DNA from: Brasenia schreberi
Lineage: Eukaryota; Streptophyta; Magnoliopsida; Nymphaeales; Cabombaceae
Direction: 5' to 3'
Assembly (NCBI GenBank): GCA_036023115.1
Contig: JAYKKT010000048.1
Location: forward strand, 3,434,001-3,498,000
Length of the DNA stretch: 64,000 nt
Shown: positions 58,801-64,000 of the stretch, in pieces
Layout: each line of letters opens with the position of its first letter
How positions within the stretch are numbered: the stretch's first letter is position 1
Translations under genes and position numbers: made by a program
The notes under the pieces: model-generated
The model's database searches: none
Told to the model about the DNA's origin: nothing
The model's input: only the letters and a program-made list of their open reading frames with translations

Positions 58801-61254
58801 TACACTTATACCCATCTATAAGAACAAGGGAGACACTCAGAATTGTTTGAATTATCGAGGTATCAAGTTAATGAGCCATACTATGAAATTATGGGAAAGA
58901 ATTATTGAGCATAGGTTAAGATAAGTATCGGGTATAACAGAGAACCAATTCAAATTCATGCCCGATAGATCTACTATTGAAGCGATTCACCTATTGAGAT
59001 ACCTTATGGAATATTTTAGAGCAAAAAAGAACCTTCACATGATATTTATTGATCTAGAAAAAACTTATGATTGGATGCCAAGTATTGTTCTTTGGAGAAT
59101 CTTGGAAAAAAGAGGTATCCTATTGACATACATAAATCTTATAAGAGACATGAATGATGTGCAAAAACTTGTGTGAGGACTCATGAAGGAATGACACTCG
59201 TTTGAAGTTAATATTGAGTTACGTCAGGGATCAACGTTAAGTCCATATTTATTTATTTGGTCATTGACGAGCTAACAAAACATAATTAACTTGTGTATGT
59301 TATTTGGAGATGACATTGTGTTAGTGGATGAGTCTAAGGAAAAAATTAATAGAAAATTAGAACTACGAAGAAAAACGTTAGAAAGTTAAGGCTTCTTAGT
59401 AGAACAAAGACAAAATATATGGAATGTAAGTTTGATCATTTGGATACTTTAGAGGACATAAAAATTAAGATTGACACACATTGTATCCCTCACAAGGAAA
59501 GTTTTAAATAGTTATGGTCAATTTTTCAAAGTGATGGAAAAATTAATGGAGATGTTACGTAATGAATTAATGTTGGTTGGTTAAAATAGAGAGGAGGATA
59601 AGGTATTCCGTGTGATAAGAAGATACCATTAAAGTTAAAAGGTAAATATTGTAGCAGCAATTAAACCTGCTATGTTTTATGGTTTTGAGTGTTGGACAGT
59701 TAATCATCAATATGTGCAAAAGATGTCTGTAGTATAAATGAAGATGTTGAGATGGATGAGTAGTCACACAAGGAAAGACCGTATACATAATGAGGTTATT
59801 AGAAACCAATTTGGAGTAGCACCAATAAAAGATAAAACGAGAGAAAATCATTTAAGATGGTTTGAACATGTAGAAAGAAGACCAAAGGACGCTCCCATAA
59901 GAAGATACGAAAAACTAGACTGTGAAAATGTTAAAAGAGGAAGAGGACGACCACAAAAGTGTTGGAAAAAAACTATAGAGAATGATCTAGTTTATATTGA
60001 GTTAATTGCTAGCATTGTGAACTTAGGCTAGATGTGAACTGCCTATGGTTTCAGAATCTTCCTGGTTTTCTACTGGAGAATGGCCATATACCATGGGAAT
60101 CTCAATCAAAGTTGTTTTTTTGAATAATTTACGGCAAAGCATCAGATCAAGCGTTATATTATGATATTCTACAGCTTGGATATATCTTTTTACTAGATGT
60201 GGCTTCCAATCATATGAAGATATATTCCTGAGGAGTTTTGGAACATGACTCCTAAGATCAAGTTCTGAGCATTACCATATATTTGAGTTGAAGTACAACT
60301 AGAGTCTGATTTGATTTTCTGGTATGCACTTGCAGTTCACCCGATCTGGCCATACTCAGTTGCAGGGCAACGCAATCATGATTACTTGCACCATAACAGT
60401 AGTTCTTTTCAGCACAATGGTGAGTAATTGCAGTATATTCACATTTTTATTTCTTGTCAGGTATTATGGCAGTGGTTTTGGCTTTCTCCATGCCTTAACA
60501 ATTCAAAGTGCACTAGAAACCAATCATATCCATTTCTATGAATGGATTACCTAGTAGCAACAAGATTTGCTTTTTTTCGACTAAAATTTTGATGAGAAAG
60601 AAAGAATTTTCTTGTACCTTTTTATTCTGCACTACTTTACACTTAAATAAGTTGATAATTTTCATGATTACCGACATGTAATTAAGGGGGATTTCCTGTT
60701 GCTCCATTTTGGTCTTTTAGAACCAAATAACTTCATCAAATTATGATCTGCTGCTTATTTAATTAGGTGAGGAACATATGAACAACTTATGCCTTTGATC
60801 CACCAGTAATGGATATGTATCTGTTCATGTTCACGCATTCCATCCTTGCAATTTGGCAATAGTGTTTTTGCTTGCATCATAGTAATTCCATCCAATTAAT
60901 AGATGTCCTATGGCTCAGGTTTTCGGTTTGATGACTAAGCCACTGGTTAGACTTCTACTGCCCCATAATGCAAGAGGAATAAATGGTGTGTCTTCAGAGC
61001 CATCAAGTCCAAAATCCTTCCTCATACCATTCCTTGAAGAAACGAAGGACTCAGAAGCGGGTCCTGTGAGCATCAGGAGGCCAACCAGTCTTCGCTTGCT
61101 TTTAACCAAGCCAACACACACTGTGCATTATTACTGGCGTAAATTTGATGATGCTTACATGCGCCCCATGTTTGGTGGGCGTGGTTTTGCACCTTTTGTA
61201 CCTGGCTCTCCAACAGAACAGAGCATCAATCATCTTAATAACTATCTTCAGTGA
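28876..61254 (+). CDS. NHX1/NHX2-like: NHX-type vacuolar Na+,K+/H+ antiporter (14 exons; frame broken in exon 4)
   Basis: Coding exons: 28876-29079, 29171-29289, 30704-30804, 31049-31106, 31184-31230, 31313-31507, 31646-31692, 32467-32533, 32665-32765, 32860-32961, 58101-58239, 58329-58391, 60336-60419, 60919-61254; every intron is GT-AG and phases agree. The parts sum to 1,663 nt, two short of 555 codons, near the usual ~540-residue length. Family marks: amiloride-site motif [11 protein letters not shown] (exon 2), AATDS (exon 5), FGEGVVND with the catalytic Asn-Asp (exon 6), [15 protein letters not shown] (exon 9), [13 protein letters not shown] (exon 12), FVPGSPTE near the C terminus. Such proteins exchange vacuolar H+ for cytosolic Na+ or K+ across the tonoplast, supporting salt tolerance, pH and turgor. 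As written, exon 4 causes a stop at 31093-31095 (about 156 residues), so it is either a pseudogene, a gene needing exon skipping, or a sequencing artefact. Confidence 0.93.
29920..30125. mobile_element. Foldback MITE in NHX intron 2
   Basis: The left arm (about 29925-29997, with aatgtgagaaatttttgtat and gtttggtgcactaagtcac) is an imperfect reverse complement of the right arm (about 30050-30121, with gacttagtatactaaac and aagaatttctcactt). The arms are about 70 bp each and the whole about 200 bp. No transposase or certain TSD was found, so the superfamily is unknown. Confidence 0.5.
31049..31106 (+). pseudogene. NHX exon 4 with two 1-bp deletions
   Basis: The exon is 58 nt where phase requires a multiple of three (60 expected). 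The first frame reads G-A-R-Q then goes wrong; after one missing base near 31060 the frame gives [12 protein letters not shown], clearly the NHX segment before GDYLAIGAIF. A second base is missing in the GGG run at about 31095-31097, just before the D-Y-L codons. Both losses adjoin short homopolymers (TTTT and GGG). The exon starts and ends after one codon base (phase 1 on both sides), so removing it joins exon 3 to exon 5 in frame (TTG-GCA). Confidence 0.85.
31313..31507 (+). other. NHX exon 6 with compensated +1/-1 shift
   Basis: The exon is 65 codons and open, but residues after GNFL read [12 protein letters not shown]. The neighbouring frame of the same bases reads [11 protein letters not shown], the normal NHX transmembrane text. 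One extra base after the FL codons (about 31474-31476) and one missing base near the ggggtttg end (about 31500-31507) explain this. Length and downstream frame ([16 protein letters not shown] in exon 7) are kept, while about 12 membrane residues are replaced by more polar ones. Confidence 0.8.
33969..34242 (-). repeat. Probable 3' LTR of Copia-1
   Basis: It lies immediately outside the polypurine tract. The minus strand begins TGAGAAGAGATGCAGATCTG, which resembles the start of the 5' LTR (TGTTGAGAGATCAGATTCGG, 56394 downward). Both LTRs share an attgaa-aaaaa motif and an aacttaaa-gacaaaa-type stretch, but they are strongly diverged. The outer boundary (about 33969) is uncertain and no TSD was found. 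Confidence 0.5.
34243..35253 (-). pseudogene. Copia-1 RT (YVDD), RNase H and polypurine tract
   Basis: Reading leftward from 35253: [16 protein letters not shown] (catalytic YVDD near 35235), text resembling the copia 'RKYVLDLL...P.D' and 'IRYIKG' blocks, then near 34443-34255 [15 protein letters not shown] and [15 protein letters not shown], the end of the copia RNase H domain. The polypurine tract follows (plus strand atactccccccctcaag at 34243-34259). Stops and shifts break it. Its upstream RT half is separated by the LINEs at 35272-39050. Confidence 0.82.
35315..37899 (+). pseudogene. RTE LINE reverse transcriptase (truncated, interrupted)
   Basis: One frame runs from 35315 to about 37129 with a single TAA at 35540-35542; the longest piece is 476 codons (35807-37237, whose last codons come from the inverted segment). 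RT blocks are clear: [14 protein letters not shown] (about residue 65), [20 protein letters not shown], motif [15 protein letters not shown], motif [14 protein letters not shown], and motif [13 protein letters not shown] (FGDD where FADD is usual). The C-terminal domain is duplicated and resumes at 37552-37899, ending VADPV. The intact protein would copy LINE RNA at nicked target DNA. The missing endonuclease, the stop and the inversion make this copy inactive. Confidence 0.9.
37134..37932. repeat. ~390-bp near-perfect inverted repeat with ~16-nt loop
   Basis: The left arm (37134-37524) is the LINE 3' end in reverse; the right arm (37542-37932) is the same sequence in forward orientation. The spacer is about 37525-37541. 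Only a few mismatches are visible (for example ctaaatttgg preceded by gaaaaa versus gaaaac; tgttggaaag versus tgtttgaaag). A 76-bp direct duplication (37057-37132 and 37542-37617, one mismatch) flanks the inverted segment. Confidence 0.9.
37955..40872 (-). pseudogene. Copia-1 integrase and RT N-terminal half (split by a LINE)
   Basis: Minus strand: near 40565-40278, '[10 protein letters not shown]' and [15 protein letters not shown] of the integrase core (the D and following E-containing block are visible). Near 40138-39956, [18 protein letters not shown] and [13 protein letters not shown] of the integrase C-terminal copia block. Near 39480-39060, RT text such as [19 protein letters not shown], a damaged QLDVKNAF, and NKVYKLKK. 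This continues across the LINE at 38042-39050 with an [18 protein letters not shown] block at 38040-37955. Several stops are present. Confidence 0.8.
38042..39050 (-). mobile_element. RTE-type LINE fragment in Copia-1 RT
   Basis: Reverse copy with an AAC-repeat tail at 38042 and a body ending at the 'aagaggtatcccattgaca' segment near 39050. It is more diverged than the neighbouring copy at 35272, with several indels. The copia frame is cut exactly between YKLKK and IYGMK. No clear TSD was found; a short A-rich microhomology is present at the 5' junction. Confidence 0.85.
40874..42811 (-). mobile_element. RTE-type LINE, ~1.94-kb copy in Copia-1
   Basis: The AAC-rich 3' tail starts at about 40874, the VADPV end at 40913, and the body extends through RT to the linker segment at about 42811. 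RT pieces are recognisable: [11 protein letters not shown] near 41940, FGFMSGIST near 42040, [13 protein letters not shown] (motif C damaged to FAYD) near 41690. At least three frameshifts split the frame. It separates the Copia-1 integrase from its protease/gag part. Confidence 0.9.
42812..43428 (-). pseudogene. Copia-1 gag C-terminus and protease/pre-integrase region
   Basis: Read leftward from 43428: [19 protein letters not shown] near 43300, followed by LKCSHCN (zinc-knuckle remnant), then GCRFWCY/DHMIGDK text corresponding to the damaged D-T/S-G-A-T-D-H-M protease block (about 43000-42970), and [15 protein letters not shown] (about 42890-42840), typical of copia before the GAG-pre-integrase domain. 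Stops are numerous. Confidence 0.72.
43550..44800 (-). pseudogene. Copia-2 RT and RNase H
   Basis: Minus strand: near 44789-44532, [17 protein letters not shown] and [17 protein letters not shown] (start of the copia RT domain). Near 44442-44215, [23 protein letters not shown] and KAWFDKMS. Near 44180, a VDDMIIT catalytic block. Near 43800-43690, RNase H text including FYNRI/ILHLPWG in shifted frames. Several frame changes prevent expression. Confidence 0.8.
45070..45760 (-). pseudogene. Copia-2 integrase
   Basis: Near 45757-45548 the text [17 protein letters not shown] and [10 protein letters not shown] forms the end of the zinc-binding region and the start of the integrase core. At 45476-45075, [29 protein letters not shown] and [11 protein letters not shown] form the distal core and C-terminal copia block. 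Part of the catalytic core between them is frame-shifted. Confidence 0.8.
46172..47052 (-). pseudogene. Copia-2 gag, split by a hAT MITE
   Basis: The minus-strand frame 47052-46807 has [15 protein letters not shown] and [19 protein letters not shown], the UBN2-type gag core. The frame continues after the MITE (46553-46864) at 46555-46172 with [18 protein letters not shown], a damaged zinc-knuckle region. The split point coincides with the MITE insertion. Confidence 0.78.
46545..46872. mobile_element. 312-bp hAT MITE (hAT-1/2 family) in Copia-2 gag
   Basis: The element at 46553-46864 has TIRs caatgttgtaa (left) and caatgttgtaaaagtc (complement of right). Eight-bp flanks gatcgtat (46545-46552) and gattgtac (46865-46872) look like a diverged TSD. 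The interior is little more than cgatacg/cgtatcg-like repeats, the same subterminal motif as in hAT-1 and hAT-2, and has no coding capacity. Confidence 0.85.
47951..48480 (+). repeat. Probable solo LTR in forward orientation
   Basis: It begins tgttgacaacctcatag and contains a forward TATA box (ctataaatatccc near 48101) followed by leader-like sequence with gaagtgcttaagg repeats. It lies between the 5' LTR of Copia-2 and the resumed Copia-1 gag. No PBS or internal domain follows. The right boundary (about 48384-48486) and TSD are unresolved. Confidence 0.45.
48480..48803 (-). pseudogene. Copia-1 gag, middle part
   Basis: Minus-strand text [36 protein letters not shown] and [14 protein letters not shown] is the copia gag core (DUF4219/UBN2 type). 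Its beginning is on the other side of hAT-1 at 52172-52335, and the junction is exact apart from the 8-bp TSD. Confidence 0.82.
48804..52171 (-). mobile_element. hAT-1: complete hAT transposon (3,352 bp) in Copia-1 gag
   Basis: The element at 48812-52163 has perfect 10-bp terminal inverted repeats cagtgttgtc at both ends and a perfect 8-bp TSD agtggggc (48804-48811 and 52164-52171), the hallmark of hAT. Both ends carry dense cgatacg/cgtatcg motifs (about 48826-48885 and 52011-52155), probably transposase-binding sites. It encodes one spliced transposase gene with few lesions. It interrupts the Copia-1 gag, which reads across once it is removed. Confidence 0.95.
49116..51609 (-). pseudogene. 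hAT-1 transposase gene, 3 exons, two stops and one frameshift
   Basis: Exons (minus): 51609-49783, 49699-49495, 49392-49116, with GT-AG introns in matching phase. The N-terminal BED zinc finger has ICLFC and RLKHHLAGT (about residues 35-55). The RNase H-like catalytic region follows, with [38 protein letters not shown] and [17 protein letters not shown]. Exon 2 is the hATC dimerisation domain: [20 protein letters not shown] and RLNDLVYI. Exon 3 is an acidic tail. Lesions: TAG at 51325-51327 and TGA at 50041-50043 (the latter where Trp is usual before [20 protein letters not shown]), and a one-base loss near 49830. The product would excise and reinsert family members; this copy cannot make it, but the decay is slight. 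Confidence 0.9.
52172..52340 (-). pseudogene. Copia-1 gag, N-terminal part
   Basis: The minus strand from about 52335 reads a start-like ATG, then [19 protein letters not shown] and [19 protein letters not shown] before [11 protein letters not shown], where hAT-1 inserted. A one-base shift separates the ATG from this frame. Confidence 0.8.
52868..54727 (-). pseudogene. hAT-3 transposase pseudogene
   Basis: The minus strand starts [14 protein letters not shown] at 54727 (stop soon after). A BED-type finger lies near 54545-54430 ([19 protein letters not shown] with a following LLK-Y-ACP segment). At 54145-53825, [20 protein letters not shown] corresponds to the 'DGWTD...R.L.NF' catalytic region. 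At 53779-53537, [16 protein letters not shown] matches the conserved TPCAAHCL block. At 53188-52868, the hATC domain has [18 protein letters not shown] and [20 protein letters not shown]. Multiple shifts separate the blocks. The sequence differs clearly from hAT-1, so it is another lineage. Confidence 0.85.
54980..55900. other. hAT-3 flank; no gene recognised
   Basis: Open frames at 55245-55514 and 55441-55725 (plus) are Lys/Arg-rich and show no family. Near 55740-55850 the words atggacac and gagccata recur as a short imperfect repeat. The region is probably the 5' part of hAT-3. Confidence 0.35.
56161..56394 (-). repeat. Copia-1 primer-binding site and 5' LTR
   Basis: Plus strand ggctctaatacca (56161-56173) is the complement of the initiator-Met tRNA primer site (TGGTATTAGAGCC, one change from consensus). 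The LTR follows at 56174-56394 (221 bp), bounded by tgttaa and ctcaaca, which are inverted TG...CA ends. A minus-strand TATA-like TTATAAATAGAC lies near 56320-56333. Confidence 0.7.
56395..58100 (+). other. Native 3' part of NHX intron 10
   Basis: No transposon or gene was recognised. It ends in the polypyrimidine-rich acceptor caccttgttccag before exon 11. Confidence 0.5.
58735..60017 (+). mobile_element. RTE-type LINE fragment in NHX intron 12
   Basis: It matches the family from the LTRLFNEIW segment of RT (about 58735) to the middle of the last coding segment (about 60017) and lacks both the 5' end and the 3' tail. RT remnants include FIDLEKTYD near 59050 and a [17 protein letters not shown] block near 59300. 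Many shifts and stops mark it as older than the copy at 35272. It is in the sense orientation of NHX. Confidence 0.85.
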
Positions 61255-63240
61255 AGAGGGAAGTGTAGATATATGCATATTTCGTTGGTAGATGCTCGTA
61301 GTCGTGTGCTCTTGGCTTGTGATGGGCTCCCCTGATATTGTTACAAGTTTTGGTCCACTGAACAGTTTCAGATTTACCTCTGTTTATAGCACTCCGTAAT
61401 TATACTGGTGTCCATATGTTGTATATTTTCCTCCCTTTTTATTGTGAAAACCGTATGCTTATTGATGGTATTTATAGAGGTTTTGCAGAGCAATGCGTGC
61501 CCCCACGCTAAAATCGTCATTGGTTCAAAGTATTGCAAAATTACTTAAACAAACTATTCATGGTTAAACCGAATGGATATATAAAATATTTTGTAATTAA
61601 ATGTCCTTATATTTCGTTCGAAAATTTTATTTGGACTTCTTTGAAGGCCATCCAAAAAGATTGGAGACAGGAGGTGTTTTTCAGATTAATCAAAGGACAA
61701 ACTTTAAAATAGATAGAAAAAAGAAGTATTGAGAAAAAGCCCCACAATGAAAGTTCTATATCATTTACTACATAGATTTCTCAAAAGGGCGTGTAAGCAC
61801 CTCAAGAATTTCTATTTTGGAAAATTGAAAATGTAGTAAATTCAAGATATAGCTGTCATAAAAATCAAAGATGCTTTGAAAAATTAAAGATGTTTTGGAA
61901 AAAGGACCTTTGAGAAAGCACGGCTTTTAGAGAAGTTTTCTCCACGCACATGAAGCTTGACAAGGTTTAAGTTGGAGGAAGCTTTTGAAGAGAATTAAAT
62001 TGGAAAGATTCTAGGAAAAGCAACCATTCCAAAAGATTACATTTGAGAGTAATTTGAAAAGTATAAAACTGAAGTGGTGATTTGAAAAGAATGAAATTCA
62101 AGAAGTGATTTACAAAATGAGAACTAAGGAGGCTTTTTGAAAAGATTCATGGAATTCTCTACAATTCCTTGAATTAAATTTTCAAAAAATTCCAACTGTA
62201 ATTGACTGGTTTAGTTCATTTAGGCACCTTAGTACCATAAATAGAAGAAGGTTTGAGGAGTTCAGTAGCAATTGGAGGCTACTAGAGATGTTGGCTTCTA
62301 GAGATTGGAACTATCAAGTTCTTTTGTAATAAAGATGGTAATACCTAAACGTCTTCAAGGCGGTGCCTGTTATGCTAACCTTCAGGCTTATTGGGCTTTT
62401 GATATCAATAGATCGAGTGCAAAGAGTGTCAATGAATTTCTGCAAATACAATGAAGACCCCTTAACTCGCCTTGCACTAGCACGGTCAAGTCCTAGACCG
62501 ACCATGATGCATTTTTTCAATTCTTAGTTGTGTGGCTAAGAATTACAAGGAGTTTTCTCAAAACAAAACGAAAGCAAGAAAACATTAGTGAGAAACGAAG
62601 GATAAAATGATTAATACTAATTTTCATTAGCCCCATACCTTTATTTGTAGGGCACCTCTTTTTGGTCATGCACAAAATCCGATAAAACTTTCATTTAATA
62701 TCTCATAGAAACTGAGGTGAGCTTATTAAATTCTCATGTATCTAAAGATAATATATGATTAGATATATCTTCTTTTTATAAAGGACATGTAAGTAGTTTA
62801 TATGGCTTAGTATGATTCACTCCTTAAGCAAATTGTGTGACTCAATATGGTATACGCATTAAGCATGCTACATGGCTTAATATGGTCTACATACTCATTA
62901 ATAAGCTGACTTTATTTTAAAAATCATCCTATAATCTCTATCATTTTCAAAATAAATTTGAAATTATCATTATACCAAATCTTGTATTTGCAATAAAGTT
63001 ATTTCGAGGATTTGAACCTTTATCTAATAAAAAGCGAGTATCACTTATCTGAATTTGACAAACTTTGAACTATTCAATCCATATGAAAATATGCAAAACT
63101 TACGTGTAAGATCACGACACTAATCATGTTCATAATTTAGTCAATCCATTTCAAGTAGCCTTGTGTCTTTGTATCCTTCTCATAAGTGCTTTCAAGCCCA
63201 AGACTCCATGAAGCGGCCTCACTTCACACTCATACAGGTA
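61255..63240. other. NHX 3' flank and intergenic sequence
   Basis: The NHX 3' UTR must lie in the first few hundred bases, but no clear AATAAA signal was seen. From about 61650 to 62330 the sequence is rich in gaaaag/ttgaaaag words without a gene. The open frame at 62520-62314 (minus) has no recognised family. Confidence 0.4.
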
Positions 63241-63245
63241 TACTC

Positions 63246-63480
63246 TATCAGAAGTGTCTCTTACAAGAGCATTCTATGACTATGAAAGTCTAATTCCATC
63301 TCCTTCTCTAGTTATTCTAATTTCTAGAATTACATCAACTACTTTTAAATCTTTCATGTCAAAATTACTAGACGAGAGTTTCTTTGTATTACTAATTTCA
63401 TCTAGATCAGTACCAAATATAAGTATGTCATCAACATACATGCACTTCTACAATAGGACCCAATTCTGATGGTCAATGTA
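63246..63480 (-). pseudogene. Ty1/copia RT fragment
   Basis: The minus strand from about 63445 reads CMYVDDILIFGTDLDEISNT, then FDMKDLKVVDVILEIRITR, the copia block around the YVDD catalytic motif and the following 'FDMKD.G...ILGI.I' text. It ends in a stop near 63265. No LTR or other domain was recognised nearby, so this is an isolated scrap, or the edge of an element continuing beyond the window. Confidence 0.75.
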
Positions 63481-64000
63481 GTCGAAAACAATAATTTTGA
63501 CTGGCCAAATAATTGGAAAAAGAATACTAGAAACATTTTTGTCAAAATAACAATATTTTGACAAGTCTTAACCATAACAATTGGCATATGTACGCCGAAG
63601 CAACAATCAGAGTGTTAGAACAACCAAAAATGACTTTTATTGTTGCTGCATACAACTGCCAGAATCGGCATAGCAACAATCAAAATAAATTTAATTTTGA
63701 CTATTCACAACAGACATAACTATGTTGAACAATCGGAATTTGGCAGCCTGAAATTTCAAAATCAGAGTGTACGCCGATTGTTCTATTCCATATTATGACT
63801 ATTGAGAACATTCACAATAGTTTTCCATACGAACCTGATTGTCACTATTTAGTTCAAAATTTCAAAATTATACAATGATTTGTATAACCTAGATATGCAT
63901 ACTACATAACAACAATAGATCAATCAGGTATGACACAACAATAGAAATTGAATCACACAATTACAAAGTATGAATACTATATTGATTTGTTTAAAGTTTA
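63481..64000. other. AT-rich window edge; repeated 'cgattgtt/aacaatcgg' words
   Basis: Words such as aacaatcgg, cgattgttc and agcaacaatc recur in both orientations (63640-63790), suggesting a repeat or transposon end that runs off the window. No gene was recognised. Confidence 0.3.

Overview
This is a plant nuclear genome window. It is AT-rich, has GT-AG introns, and carries a plant NHX-type vacuolar Na+,K+/H+ antiporter gene surrounded and invaded by plant transposons: RTE-type LINEs, Ty1/copia, Ty3/gypsy, hAT, a tRNA-derived SINE and MITEs. Nothing prokaryotic was seen, and no tRNA or rRNA gene or CRISPR array. An AT-rich dicot or basal eudicot seems more likely than a grass, but the species cannot be fixed from this sequence.

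Layout. 0-3 kb: a decayed plant-mobile-domain (PMD) coding fragment and a copia gag/PBS/LTR remnant on the minus strand, each carrying a 5'-truncated RTE LINE insertion with target-site duplications (TSDs). 4.6-6.5 kb: a tandem array of 178-bp units split by a third LINE. 6.9-10.3 kb: a full-length but decayed hAT transposon. 10.3-17.3 kb: a degraded plus-strand Ty3/gypsy element (primer site, duplicated gag segment, protease, RT, RNase H, integrase traces). 17.4-27.7 kb: gene-poor DNA with a GA microsatellite, a SINE with clear TSDs, old LINE scraps, a 116-bp tandem duplication and an internally deleted hAT derivative.

28.9-61.3 kb: one NHX gene on the plus strand in 14 coding exons. Exons 1-10 lie within 4.1 kb. 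Intron 10 is 25.1 kb long because an antisense copia element (Copia-1, about 34.0-56.4 kb) landed in it and was then hit repeatedly: an RTE LINE with a 390-bp hairpin at its 3' end, two further minus-strand LINEs, a second copia (Copia-2, which itself holds a hAT MITE), a probable solo LTR, a hAT with perfect TIR and 8-bp TSD (hAT-1) and a remnant of a different hAT (hAT-3). Exons 11-14 follow, with another LINE fragment in intron 12.

As written, the NHX reading frame is broken in exon 4 by two single-base deletions and locally altered in exon 6 by a compensating +1/-1 pair. Exon 4 is phase-symmetric, so skipping it would restore the frame. Whether these lesions are real or assembly errors is the main open question. 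The 61.3-64 kb end is intergenic apart from a copia RT scrap.
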